From the NCBI GenBank assembly GCA_017539905.1, contig JAFYBZ010000022.1, forward strand, positions 1 to 64,000: a stretch of 64,000 bases of DNA. Reading direction: 5' to 3'. Origin of the DNA: Clostridia bacterium. Its GTDB lineage: Bacteria; Bacillota; Clostridia; TANB77; UBA1234. Of the stretch, positions 43,847 through 52,688 are shown piece by piece (position 1 is the stretch's first letter; each line of letters begins with the position of its first letter). Both the position numbers and the translations under genes were made by a program. The notes under the pieces are model-generated. The model saw only the letters and a list, made by a program, of their open reading frames with translations. It did not search any database and was not told where the DNA came from.

Positions 43847-43875
43847 ATGTTATAAAAAATGATATATTTTGTCAA
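43847..43875 (-). promoter_or_regulatory. mscL promoter
   Basis: On the minus strand: perfect -35 TTGACA (43870-43875), 17-bp spacer and -10 TAACAT (43847-43852). Confidence 0.55.
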
Positions 43876-43959
43876 CTAGAATAAGAGAATTTGCTCTTTA
43901 AAATCATATACAAATATTGTAGAATTATTATAATAAAAGAAGAAAAGAGTGAACATAAT

Positions 43960-44145
43960 ATGGAACAAAGTGATTTAAAAATAGGTGACATAATTGAAAT
44001 GAAGAAACAACATCCATGTGGTTCAAAGCAATGGAAAATTATTCGCATGGGTGTCGATTTTAAACTAGAATGTACTGGTTGCGGTCACATTATAATTTTA
44101 GAGCGCCCAAAGGCCCTTAAGCTAATAAAAAAGGTTAATGTTTAA
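43960..44145 (+). CDS. DUF951 family small protein
   Basis: 61 aa. The pattern KIGDIIEMKKQHPCGSKQW with IIRMGVDFKLECTGCGH is diagnostic of DUF951, a short SH3-like conserved protein of Firmicutes with three cysteines. Function unknown; in many genomes it sits near ychF or ribosome-related genes. ATG 43960 has GAGTGA upstream. It is divergent from mscL. Confidence 0.88.
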   Translation: MEQSDLKIGDIIEMKKQHPCGSKQWKIIRMGVDFKLECTGCGHIIILERPKALKLIKKVNV

Positions 44146-44150
44146 ATTAT

Positions 44151-44351
44151 AAAAAGGCATGAGTATATGTGGAAAAAAGACCGTCGAGAGCGCCCAAGTA
44201 CTTATGAATGAAATGCTAGAAAGACCCAGTATCATGAATGGGGGGTGGAACCTTGGGTCTCGTTCATGATACGGGTCTTTGTTGCATTTTATTCATTAGT
44301 ACCTTGTGAAAGCGAAGACATCTTTTTGAAACATATACTTATGCCTTTTTT
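44151..44351. repeat. 201-bp imperfect palindrome (structured element or ncRNA candidate)
   Basis: Left end AAAAAGGCATGAGTATATGT pairs with ACATATACTTATGCCTTTTT at the right end. Inside, AAGTACTTATGAATGAAATG pairs with the segment near 44283-44307, and AAGACCC-A-GTATCATGAA pairs with TTCATGATACGGGTCTT. The apex is about 20 bases. The arms cover nearly the whole length. No protein is encoded. It makes up most of the 346-base gap before gdpP. Confidence 0.8.
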
Positions 44352-44359
44352 GAATACAC

Positions 44360-44408
44360 AAGTTGTTGAGCCAGGACGTTTTCGTAGTAATATACCAATT
44401 AGCTTTTA
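44360..44408 (-). repeat. Partial copy of family R4 (inverted orientation)
   Basis: The complement of this segment matches the left end of the element at 8234-8403 over about 45 bases, including TTGGTATATTAC and ACGAAAACGTCCTGGCTCAA. The rest of that element is missing here. Confidence 0.82.
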
Positions 44409-44422
44409 CTTCGCCACTTTAA

Positions 44423-44451
44423 TTGACATTGTAGCGTTTTAGCGATAAAAT
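44423..44451 (+). promoter_or_regulatory. gdpP promoter
   Basis: Perfect -35 TTGACA (44423-44428), 17-bp spacer, -10 TAAAAT (44446-44451). The start lies after both repeats, so the palindrome upstream is not part of the gdpP leader. Confidence 0.85.
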
Positions 44452-44491
44452 TTAATGTGAGTTTACATGTCATAAATTCAGGGGGAAACAT

Positions 44492-46489
44492 ATGAAAAAA
44501 GTAAAGTTAAGAGAGGTATTTGTACACAAATATAGACTATATTTGTTCGTAATTTTACTTACTCTTATTGCATTATGTGTATTAAAACCAGAATGGTATA
44601 CAATTGCTGGTTCTATTGTAGTATTTGCAATTGTTTTAATATATACATACAAAAAGCGTAAAAATGCTTTAGATCGTATAGTTAAGAATATGAATAGCTT
44701 TATGCTTAAGCTTAATACGGACGATAGTATATTAGACTTTCCGTTTCCAAGCGTAATAGTTAATCAAGAAGGCGACATCCTTTGGAATAACGAAAGCTTT
44801 GATGTTCTATTTAGAGGCTTAAGTAATAAGGATAAATACGTTGAAAGTATTATAAGAGAGCTAGATAAGGAATTTGACTCTAATTTTGCCATGATTGATA
44901 GGGAACTATCTATTCATGATAAGCATTATAGATTACTTGGAAATATGGTAAAGATTAGAAGACGTGGCGTTCAAGAAAAGTCACTTATGCTTTACTTTAT
45001 TGATAGATCTGAGTATTACAAGCTTTATAGAGCCTATGAAGATCAAAAGGACTGTATAGGACTTATCTATATAGATAACTATGATGAGGTAGTTCAAGGT
45101 ATTCAAGATAGTGAAAAGTCTCAAATCGTTGCTCTTGTAGAAAAGCATTTAAAAGAATGGTATGAGAAGACAAATGGTCTTTTCTTAAGACTAGATAGAA
45201 ATAAGTATATTATTTCATTTGAAAGAAAGTTCTTAAAAGACTTTATTGAAAGCAAATTTGATGTATTAAATACAGTTAAAAATATTACTTATAGAAACAA
45301 TGTTCCAGTTACACTAAGTATAGCTATTTCAACTGGTGATCAAAGTAAAGAAGAGAAGCTACATGATGCTTATACAGCAATGGATATTGCTTTAGGCCGT
45401 GGTGGAGACCAAGCTGTTATCAAGAAAGACGATGGCAAGTATGAGTACTTTGGTGGTACTTCTAAAGAAGTTGAAAAACGTACTAAGGTTAAATCAAGAG
45501 TAATAGCTGGAGCTATAGAAGAGTTATTTGCTGATTCTAAGAATGTTATTATCATGGGTCACAAGAATCCAGATGCTGACTGCTTAGGAAGTGCATTAGG
45601 TATTTATAGAGTTGCTAAATCATTGGGTAAGGATGCTTATATAGTATTTGATGGCAAGGGTATCGGACTTGATGGCTTAGTTAAGAGACTAAATAAAGAA
45701 AAAATATATGAGAATGTATTTATAACTACTGATGAAGCATCAAGCAAGCTTTCGGAGCAAAGCTGCTTAGTAGTTACAGATACTCACAAGATAGATTATT
45801 GTGTAGCACCAGAATTGTTAGATAGAACTGCTAAGATAGTTTTAATAGACCATCATAGAAGAAGTTCAGAATTTATTCAAAACCCAGCAATTATTTTCCA
45901 CGAAGTATATGCATCATCTGCATGCGAATTGGTTACAGAAATAATTCAATATGTAAGTACTAAAGTTGAATTACCACTAGTTGAAGCAGAAGCATTATAT
46001 GCTGGTATTTTAACAGATACTAAGAACTTCACATTTAAGACAGGTGTTAGAACTTTTGAAGCGGCAGCATACTTAAAGAGACTTGGCGTAGATGTATTTG
46101 CAGTTAAGAAATTATTCGATAATGATATAGATACATATGTTGCAGTTGCAGATGTAATTCGTACAGCTGACAAAGTAAGAAAAGATGTTGCAATAGCAAT
46201 TTGTCCAAAGGAAATTCCTAATGCAATGCAAATAGCTGCACAAGCAGCAGATGAATTAATTTCATTAAATGGAATCGAGACATCATTTGTATTAGTAGAC
46301 ACAGGAGAATATATTAACATTAGCGGAAGATCAAATGGATCTATGAATGTACAAGTTGTACTTGAAAAGTTGGGCGGCGGTGGCCACCAAACTGTAGCAG
46401 GTGCACAAGTATATGAAGCAACAATTGAAGAAGCTAAAGAACTTCTTTTAAGTGCAATTAAAGCAGTTGAGGAGGAGCAAGAGAAGTAA
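44492..46489 (+). CDS. gdpP: Cyclic-di-AMP phosphodiesterase GdpP
   Basis: 665-aa membrane enzyme that hydrolyses c-di-AMP. Two N-terminal helices (residues about 15-50), a PAS-like domain, a degenerate GGDEF domain, then DHH (MGHKNPDADCLGSALG and LIDHHRRSSEF) and DHHA1 (LGGGGHQTVAGAQ) domains. All metal-binding motifs are intact. The RBS GGGGGAAA precedes ATG 44492. It balances CdaA (13.1 kb). It lies directly upstream of rplI and dnaB, the usual gdpP-rplI-dnaB order of Firmicutes. Confidence 0.96.
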   Translation: MKKVKLREVFVHKYRLYLFVILLTLIALCVLKPEWYTIAGSIVVFAIVLIYTYKKRKNALDRIVKNMNSFMLKLNTDDSILDFPFPSVIVNQEGDILWNNESFDVLFRGLSNKDKYVESIIRELDKEFDSNFAMIDRELSIHDKHYRLLGNMVKIRRRGVQEKSLMLYFIDRSEYYKLYRAYEDQKDCIGLIYIDNYDEVVQGIQDSEKSQIVALVEKHLKEWYEKTNGLFLRLDRNKYIISFERKFLKDFIESKFDVLNTVKNITYRNNVPVTLSIAISTGDQSKEEKLHDAYTAMDIALGRGGDQAVIKKDDGKYEYFGGTSKEVEKRTKVKSRVIAGAIEELFADSKNVIIMGHKNPDADCLGSALGIYRVAKSLGKDAYIVFDGKGIGLDGLVKRLNKEKIYENVFITTDEASSKLSEQSCLVVTDTHKIDYCVAPELLDRTAKIVLIDHHRRSSEFIQNPAIIFHEVYASSACELVTEIIQYVSTKVELPLVEAEALYAGILTDTKNFTFKTGVRTFEAAAYLKRLGVDVFAVKKLFDNDIDTYVAVADVIRTADKVRKDVAIAICPKEIPNAMQIAAQAADELISLNGIETSFVLVDTGEYINISGRSNGSMNVQVVLEKLGGGGHQTVAGAQVYEATIEEAKELLLSAIKAVEEEQEK

Positions 46490-46501
46490 GGAGGTAAAAC
46501 A

Positions 46502-46948
46502 ATGAAAGTTATTCTTACACAAGATGTAAAATCACTTGGCAAAAAGGGTCAAGTAATTGATGCATCAGATGGATATGCAAGAAATTTTTTACTACCTAAA
46601 AAACTAGCTGTATTAGCAGATGCAGCTAACATGAATGAACTTAAGACAAAGCAAGAAGCAAACAAATACAAGAAAGACATGAGTATGGCTGCTGCAAAAG
46701 AAGTAGCTGAGAAAATGAAGAATTTCCAAATCACATTTAAACTAAAAGCAGGAGAAAACGGAAAGATATTTGGAAGTGTAACAAGTAAAGATATTGCAGA
46801 CGAATTAAACAAAAAATACTTCGTTGAAGTAGATAAAAAGAAAGTAATGCTTGATGATTCAATCAAGAATTTAGGAACATATAATGTTGAAATTAAATTA
46901 TTCGAGGGCATCAGTGGAACACTTAAAGTTAATGTTGTAAATGAGTAA
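46502..46948 (+). CDS. rplI: 50S ribosomal protein L9
   Basis: 148 aa, full length. The N-terminal 23S-binding domain (MKVILTQDVKSLGKKGQ and DGYARNFLLPKKLA) is followed by a connecting helix and the C-terminal domain (GENGKIFGSVTSKDIADEL). GGAGG lies 7 bases before ATG 46502. It lies 12 bases after gdpP and before dnaB, with a hairpin that may attenuate transcription into dnaB. Confidence 0.98.
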   Translation: MKVILTQDVKSLGKKGQVIDASDGYARNFLLPKKLAVLADAANMNELKTKQEANKYKKDMSMAAAKEVAEKMKNFQITFKLKAGENGKIFGSVTSKDIADELNKKYFVEVDKKKVMLDDSIKNLGTYNVEIKLFEGISGTLKVNVVNE

Positions 46949-46952
46949 TATA

Positions 46953-46980
46953 TGTGGCGATTTGTATCGCCACAATTTTA
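46953..46980 (+). terminator. Possible partial terminator after rplI
   Basis: The perfect 9-bp stem TGTGGCGAT / ATCGCCACA with loop TTGT is followed only by ATTTTA, so partial termination is likely. Confidence 0.55.
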
Positions 46981-46999
46981 AAAAATGAGGTAATTTGTT

Positions 47000-48334
47000 A
47001 TGGATGAAAGTTTAATTTCTAGAGTTCCGCCAAATGATACGCAAGCGGAACAAGCTGTCCTTGGATGCATACTTGTAGATAAAGAAGCAATGTTAACAGT
47101 TATAGAAATATTAAGTGAAGAGGATTTTTATAGACCAGAGCATGCAGAGATATATGGTGCAATGCTTGATTTAAATGCAAAGAATACACCTATAGATCTT
47201 CTAACACTTAAAGATCAATTAAATATTAGAGGAAAGTATGACACTATAAATGGTTTTGAATATCTTGCTTCATTAAATAGCCCTATGTATTCGATTGCAA
47301 ATGTTGAAAGCTACGCAAAGATAGTTGAAGAAAAAGCAATACTTAGGAGACTAATCAATAGCTCGAACGAAACTTTAAAAAAGAGTTATGAAGCACAAGA
47401 TGAGGTTAGCGATATTTTAGAAAGTGCAGAGCAAGGAATTTTTTCAATTTCTGAAAAGAGAAAAGAAAAGACATATGCACCAATTAGTCAAACTTTAGTA
47501 AGTACTTTTGACAATCTAGAAGAACTCGCATCAAGAGATAGTAATCTAGTTGGACTAACATCTGGATATAGAGACTTAGATAATAAGACATTAGGATTCT
47601 GCCCAGGACAATTAATAATTATTGCTGCTCGTCCTGCTATGGGTAAATCATCACTTGCATTAAATATTGCAACAAATGCTGCTATTAAGGCAAACGCTGC
47701 TGTTGCATATTTTAGCTTGGAAATGTCTAAAGAGGAATTAACTGGAAGAATACTAGCATCTGAAGCATTGGTTGATAGCCAAAAAATCAGAAGTGGTAAA
47801 TTAGAAAAAGATGATTGGATAAATCTTACAAATGCTTCTGGAGTTTTATCTGAAGCAAAGATTTATTTGGATGATAGTGTTGGATATACTCCACAAGAAT
47901 TAAGAGCAAGATGTAGAAAGATGAAAATGCATCATGACTTAAAACTAATTGTTATCGACTATTTACAATTAATGAATGCTGGTAAAGGTAGTGGAAGTCG
48001 TCAGCAAGATATTTCAGATATATCTCGTTCGCTTAAGATGCTTGCTAAAGAATTAGGTGTTCCTATAATTGCTCTTTCACAGCTTAGCCGTGCTGTTGAA
48101 GGAAGAGAAGACCATAGGCCTATGCTTTCAGACCTTCGAGAATCTGGTTCTATTGAGCAAGATGCTGACATTGTAATGTTTATTTATCGTGACGAAGTAT
48201 ATCATGAAGATACAGATAGAAAAAATGTTGCAGATATTATTATTGCAAAGAATAGATCTGGTTCTACAGGAAATATAGAACTTGCTTGGCTTAAAGAATA
48301 TACGAAATTTGGTAATATGGCCAAATATCAATAA
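47000..48334 (+). CDS. dnaB: Replicative DNA helicase DnaB
   Basis: Hexameric 5'-3' helicase of the replisome, 444 aa, no intein. The N-terminal DnaG-interacting domain (PPNDTQAEQAVLGCIL) precedes the RecA-like core with Walker A ARPAMGKSSLALN (near residue 212), VAYFSLEMSKEEL, LIVIDYLQLMNAG and the arginine-finger region SDLRESGSIEQDAD. GAGG precedes ATG 47000. prfB follows 12 bases after the stop. Confidence 0.97.
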   Translation: MDESLISRVPPNDTQAEQAVLGCILVDKEAMLTVIEILSEEDFYRPEHAEIYGAMLDLNAKNTPIDLLTLKDQLNIRGKYDTINGFEYLASLNSPMYSIANVESYAKIVEEKAILRRLINSSNETLKKSYEAQDEVSDILESAEQGIFSISEKRKEKTYAPISQTLVSTFDNLEELASRDSNLVGLTSGYRDLDNKTLGFCPGQLIIIAARPAMGKSSLALNIATNAAIKANAAVAYFSLEMSKEELTGRILASEALVDSQKIRSGKLEKDDWINLTNASGVLSEAKIYLDDSVGYTPQELRARCRKMKMHHDLKLIVIDYLQLMNAGKGSGSRQQDISDISRSLKMLAKELGVPIIALSQLSRAVEGREDHRPMLSDLRESGSIEQDADIVMFIYRDEVYHEDTDRKNVADIIIAKNRSGSTGNIELAWLKEYTKFGNMAKYQ

Positions 48335-48346
48335 GGAAGTGATTAC

Positions 48347-49454
48347 GTGTTAATTTTAGAGGAACTAAAACCTAGTATTAAAGAATTAAAAGATAGATTA
48401 ACTGAATTAGGTGAGTCTCTTTGACATCGCTTCAAAGGAGAAAGAATTAGCAGACTTAGAGTCAAAAGTAAATGAACCTGGATTTTGGGATGATCAAGAG
48501 AATTCCACAAAGGTTTTACAAGATATTAAACTTTTGAAAGATAAGGTAACTAATTATTTAAAAGTATCTAAAGACTTAGAAGATTTAGAAACAATGTTTG
48601 AGCTTGCAAATGAATCAGATGATGAAAATGATGCACATGAAGTTCAAAGTATGTATAAAAGATTAAGTAAAGAAACAGACAAGTTGGAAATAAGCAATTT
48701 ATTATCTGGACCACATGATAAGAATAATGCAATTATGACTATACATCCGGGAGCTGGCGGTACTGAGTCGCAAGACTGGGCATCAATGCTTTATAGAATG
48801 TATAACATGTGGGCAGAAAAGAATGGCTTCAAGCTAGAAGAGATTGATTATCTTGATGGAGATGTTGCTGGAATTAAAAGCGTAACTTTTAGAATTGTAG
48901 GAGCATACGCATATGGATATATGAAAGCAGAATCAGGTGTTCATAGATTAGTCAGAATTTCTCCATTTGATAGTGGTGGAAGAAGACATACTTCATTTGC
49001 TTCTGTTGAAGTTATCCCTGAGATTGATGATAGTGTGAATATTGTAATCAATCCTGAAGATTTAAAGGTTGATACATATAGAAGCTCAGGAGCAGGTGGA
49101 CAACACGTAAATAAAACTGAGTCAGCAATTAGAATTACACATATACCAACTAACATTATAGTTAGTTGCCAAACTCAACGTTCACAAATACAAAATAGAG
49201 AATATGCTATGAAGATGCTTATATCTAAATTAGTTGAGTTAAAAGAAAGAGAAAACAAAGAAAGAATTGAAGACTTAAAGGGAGTTCAAAGAGAAATTGC
49301 ATGGGGAAGTCAAATACGTTCTTATGTATTTTGTCCATACACTCTTGTAAAAGACCATAGAACAAACTTTGAAGTTGGAAACGTTCAAGCAGTAATGGAC
49401 GGAGAACTAAACGATTTTATTGATGCTTATTTAAAGATGAATATTAATAAATAA
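48347..49454 (+). CDS. prfB: Peptide chain release factor 2 (programmed +1 frameshift)
   Basis: Reads UGA and UAA stop codons. The first 25 codons from GTG 48347 (RBS AAGGAAG) end in CTT TGA; slipping +1 on CTT-T continues DIASKEKELADLES to 49454, total 368 aa. The peptide-anticodon block SPFDSGGRRHTSF and the catalytic GGQ in GAGGQHVNKTESA are present. This is the classic autoregulated RF2 arrangement: low RF2 makes the in-frame UGA slow and favours the shift. Confidence 0.95.
48408..48425 (+). promoter_or_regulatory. RF2 autoregulatory frameshift signal
   Basis: An SD-like AGGTGA (48408-48413) lies just before the slippery CTT-TGA-C (48419-48425). The +1 frame resumes at GAC 48423. This is the well-known prfB recoding site. 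Confidence 0.93.
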
Positions 49455-49469
49455 GGATGTGAACAAAAG

Positions 49470-49922
49470 ATGAAAATGTTTCGTAAGAGATTTATTCCAA
49501 ATGAAACAATAGATATTTCTAAAGATGAAGTTCTTGAAAGAAATGATGAGAGAATAGTGACAAGATGGCTTCCTATTCATCCAAGAGATGATGTTTATTG
49601 CGGAATGTCGTTTGTGTACTATAAAGAAGGATATAAAATCAGCAAGTTTTATGATAAAGACGGAAAGCTTTTATATTATTACTGTGACATTATCGATTAC
49701 GATTATGATGAAAAAGATGATGCTTACACTTTTATTGATTTACTTGTTGATGTTAAATTCTATCCGACTGGAAAAGTTGAGTATTTAGATTTTGATGAAC
49801 TTCAAAGAGCATATGATGAAAAAATGATAGATGGAAAAATGCTACTAAAAGCAATTTCCACATTAAATAAAGTTGCCGAAAAAATATATAACGGAAGTTT
49901 TGAATCATTATGTACATATTAA
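49470..49922 (+). CDS. DUF402 family protein
   Basis: 150 aa. The pattern YYKEGYKISKFYDKDGKLLYYYCDI with VDVKFYPTGKVEYLD is typical of the DUF402 fold (FAU-1/YgaC group), which includes nucleoside di- and triphosphatases and RNA-associated proteins. The acidic residues around DIIDYDYDEKDD could bind metal. RBS AAGGATGTGA precedes ATG 49470. It lies between prfB and lepA; the exact substrate is unknown. Confidence 0.82.
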   Translation: MKMFRKRFIPNETIDISKDEVLERNDERIVTRWLPIHPRDDVYCGMSFVYYKEGYKISKFYDKDGKLLYYYCDIIDYDYDEKDDAYTFIDLLVDVKFYPTGKVEYLDFDELQRAYDEKMIDGKMLLKAISTLNKVAEKIYNGSFESLCTY

Positions 49923-49934
49923 AGGAGTAATAAA

Positions 49935-51746
49935 TTGGAAAGACAACAAAGAATCAGAAACTTTTGCATAATTGCGCATATAGACCATGGCAAATCAACT
50001 TTGGCTGATCGTTTGATTGAAATGACAGGTGCTCTTTCTAAAAGAGAAATGGAAGCTCAAATTTTGGATAACATGGATTTAGAAAAAGAGCGTGGCATTA
50101 CAATTAAGCTTCAAAGTGTGCGTACAACATATAAAGCAAAAGATGGAGAAGAATATATATTAAATCTAATTGATACACCTGGACATGTTGACTTTAACTA
50201 CGAAGTATCTCGTAGCTTGGCAGCGTGTGAAGGTGCAATTTTAGTTGTAGATGCTTCACAAGGAGTAGAAGCGCAAACTTTGGCAAATGTTTATTTAGCA
50301 GTAGATAACAATCTAGAAATTGTTCCGGTTATTAACAAAGTAGATTTACCAAATGCTAGACCAGATTTAGCAATTGAAGAAATTGAAAATGTAATTGGAA
50401 TTCCTGCACAGGATGCACCATTGATTTCAGCTAAGACAGGATTAAATGTTGAAGAAGTATTAGAAAGAATAGTTAGCGATATTCCTGCACCAAAAGGAGA
50501 TGAAAAAGCTCCAACCAAAGCCTTAATATTTGATTCATATTATGATAACTATAAAGGAGCAGTTGCATTTGTAAGAATTAAAGATGGTTCTATTAAGGTT
50601 GGCGATGAAATATACTTCATGGCAACTGGAAAAACAGAAACTGTTTCTGAAGTTGGTTATTTTGGAGTTGGAACATATAATCCTTGTAATGAGTTATTAA
50701 CAGGAGAAGTTGGATATGTGGCAGCTTCTATTAAGAATGTCTCTGACATTCATGTAGGTGATACGATTACATTAAAGAACAATAAAGCTCAAGAGTCACT
50801 TCCTGGATATAGAAAAGTTACACCAATGGTTTATTGTGGAATGTATCCAGCAGATGGTAGCGACTACGAAAATCTAAAAGCTGCTTTAGAAAAGCTTTCA
50901 CTAAATGATGCATCGCTTTTCTTCGAACCAGAAACTTCAGTTGCTTTAGGATTTGGTTTTAGATGTGGATTTTTAGGACTTCTTCATATGGAAATTATTG
51001 AAGAAAGAATAGATAGAGAATTTAACCTAAATGTAATTTCAACATCGCCATCAGTTATTTACAAGATTAATAAGACAGATGGAACTCAAATAGAATTATA
51101 TAATCCTGCAGATATGCCACCTATACCTGAGATATCAACAATGGAAGAGCCAATAGTTAAGGCTCAAATTATGCTTCCAAAAGAGTTTGTAGGTAACATA
51201 ATGCAATTGTGCCAAGATAGACGTGGCGTATATAGAGATATGAAGTATATGGATGAGACAAGAGTAATCTTAGAGTACGAAATGCCTCTAAATGAGATTA
51301 TTTATGATTTCTTTGATGCATTGAAGTCTCGTTCTAAAGGATATGCTTCATTAGATTATGAAGTAATTGGATATCAAAAGTCAGAGCTTGTTAAACTTGA
51401 TATTCTATTAAATGGTGATTTAGTTGATGCATTTTCAATAATAGTTCATAAAGATAAAGCATATGCGCGTGGAAGAAGAATGGCCGAAAAGCTTAAAGAA
51501 AATATTCCAAGGCAAATGTTTGAAATACCAATTCAAGCCGCAATTGGCGGTAAAATCATTGCTAGAGAGACGATTTCAGCAATGCGTAAAGATGTTTTGG
51601 CTAAGTGTTATGGAGGTGACATAACACGTAAGAAGAAGCTTTTAGAGAAGCAAAAAGAAGGAAAGAAGAGAATGAAGCAGTTTGGTACTGTTGAAGTTCC
51701 ACAAGAAGCGTTCTTATCTATCCTAAAACTAGACGACGATACGTAA
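49935..51746 (+). CDS. lepA: Elongation factor 4 (LepA)
   Basis: Ribosome-associated translational GTPase, 603 aa, full length. G1 [14 protein letters not shown], the switch block [12 protein letters not shown]3 [11 protein letters not shown] and G4 NKVDLPNA are followed by the EF-G-like domains and the LepA-specific C-terminal domain with [20 protein letters not shown]. It starts at TTG 49935 after AAAGGAG. It closes the prfB-DUF402-lepA run; a palindromic repeat and a terminator follow. Confidence 0.97.
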   Translation: MERQQRIRNFCIIAHIDHGKSTLADRLIEMTGALSKREMEAQILDNMDLEKERGITIKLQSVRTTYKAKDGEEYILNLIDTPGHVDFNYEVSRSLAACEGAILVVDASQGVEAQTLANVYLAVDNNLEIVPVINKVDLPNARPDLAIEEIENVIGIPAQDAPLISAKTGLNVEEVLERIVSDIPAPKGDEKAPTKALIFDSYYDNYKGAVAFVRIKDGSIKVGDEIYFMATGKTETVSEVGYFGVGTYNPCNELLTGEVGYVAASIKNVSDIHVGDTITLKNNKAQESLPGYRKVTPMVYCGMYPADGSDYENLKAALEKLSLNDASLFFEPETSVALGFGFRCGFLGLLHMEIIEERIDREFNLNVISTSPSVIYKINKTDGTQIELYNPADMPPIPEISTMEEPIVKAQIMLPKEFVGNIMQLCQDRRGVYRDMKYMDETRVILEYEMPLNEIIYDFFDALKSRSKGYASLDYEVIGYQKSELVKLDILLNGDLVDAFSIIVHKDKAYARGRRMAEKLKENIPRQMFEIPIQAAIGGKIIARETISAMRKDVLAKCYGGDITRKKKLLEKQKEGKKRMKQFGTVEVPQEAFLSILKLDDDT

Positions 51747-51753
51747 TTTTATA

Positions 51754-51835
51754 GCGAGGATGGATTTTTGGGACACTGCTAAAATTCCAACTTTTAAGTT
51801 GGAATTTTAGCAGTGTCCCAAAAATCCATCCTTGC
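51754..51835. repeat. Palindromic repeat, family R2, copy 2
   Basis: An almost perfect 40-bp inverted repeat (51754-51793 with 51796-51835; one mismatch near the outer end). The core TTTTTGGGACACTGC matches copy 1 at 43174-43279, while the apex and the outer arms differ. It lies 7 bases after lepA and upstream of a normal terminator. Confidence 0.9.
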
Positions 51836-51864
51836 CATATCAATTATTAAGTTTATATTACTAA

Positions 51865-51897
51865 ATGGCTAAAAGGTTTAATTTTAGCCATTTTTTT
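51865..51897 (+). terminator. Terminator after lepA
   Basis: The stem ATGGCTAAAA / TTTTAGCCAT with a 7-base loop is followed by TTTTTT. Confidence 0.9.
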
Positions 51898-51949
51898 AAT
51901 ATAATTATATGTGATTATAGTATTTTGGAGATTTTGTGAGCTTAATTAT

Positions 51950-52663
51950 ATGAAAAAATTTATATTTTTTATTTTAAAGATTTTAATAGCTGCTTTAATT
52001 TTTGGAGCTTTTATAATTGGATTCTTTATTTTAAAAGGTCAAGTCATGTTTCAAGATGCTTTGAAAGAACATCCAATAGAAGAAAAAGTTGCAGAAATTA
52101 GAGCAAAAGATAATTATACATATTTAGAAGAAGTTCCTCAAGTTTATAAAGATGCAGTTGTTGCTGTTGAAGATCATAGATTTTATAGTCATAATGGCGT
52201 AGATAATTTTGCTATAGTTGCTGCCATTATAAATAATTTAAACCAAGGAAAATTATATCAAGGCGGAAGTACAATTACTCAGCAGATTTGTAAGAATGTT
52301 TATTTTTCTCAAGATCGTACTTTAGAAAGAAAATTTGCCGAAATGTTTATGGCTATGGAGTTTGAAAAGCTTTATTCGAAAGATGAGATTTTGGAAATCT
52401 ACATCAATACTTGTTTCTATGGAAACAACTGTGACACTTTAAAAGAAGCAACTAGACTTTACTATGATAAAGAGCCGATGGAACTTACTGATTATGAGGC
52501 AATTCTAATTGCGGGTATTCCAAATGCGCCATCGCTTTATAATCCAATTCATAGTATGGAATTAGCAAAGCAAAGACAAAAGCAAGTTTTAATAGCAATG
52601 GTAGATGAAGGATTTTTAACTAAAGAAGAAAAAGATCGTATACTTCAGAGTGAAAGCGAATAA
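51950..52663 (+). CDS. Monofunctional GT51 peptidoglycan glycosyltransferase
   Basis: 237 aa. A signal anchor (FIFFILKILIAALIFGAFII) is followed by a GT51 domain that polymerises lipid II into glycan strands. The catalytic Glu lies in AVVAVEDHRFYSHNGVD, and GGSTITQQICKN, LERKFAEMFMAMEFEKLYSKDE and the second Glu in EIYINTCFYG are present. There is no transpeptidase domain, so it resembles MtgA or SgtB rather than a class A PBP. ATG 51950 is chosen by family topology; the RBS is weak. Confidence 0.9.
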   Translation: MKKFIFFILKILIAALIFGAFIIGFFILKGQVMFQDALKEHPIEEKVAEIRAKDNYTYLEEVPQVYKDAVVAVEDHRFYSHNGVDNFAIVAAIINNLNQGKLYQGGSTITQQICKNVYFSQDRTLERKFAEMFMAMEFEKLYSKDEILEIYINTCFYGNNCDTLKEATRLYYDKEPMELTDYEAILIAGIPNAPSLYNPIHSMELAKQRQKQVLIAMVDEGFLTKEEKDRILQSESE

Positions 52664-52688
52664 CAAATGAAAAGAAAGGTTTAATTAG

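Noticed and set aside
44235..44260. T-box-like sequence GGGTGGAACC in the palindrome apex
   Set aside because: No specifier stem, antiterminator pair or aminoacyl-tRNA/amino acid gene follows, and gdpP has its own promoter downstream.
44151..44491. c-di-AMP riboswitch before gdpP
   Set aside because: The sequence shows none of the conserved ydaO-type blocks that I can recognise, and the gdpP promoter lies after the structured region.
48347..48424. prfB as a pseudogene
   Set aside because: The CTT-TGA-C site with an upstream SD-like element is the well-known programmed RF2 frameshift.
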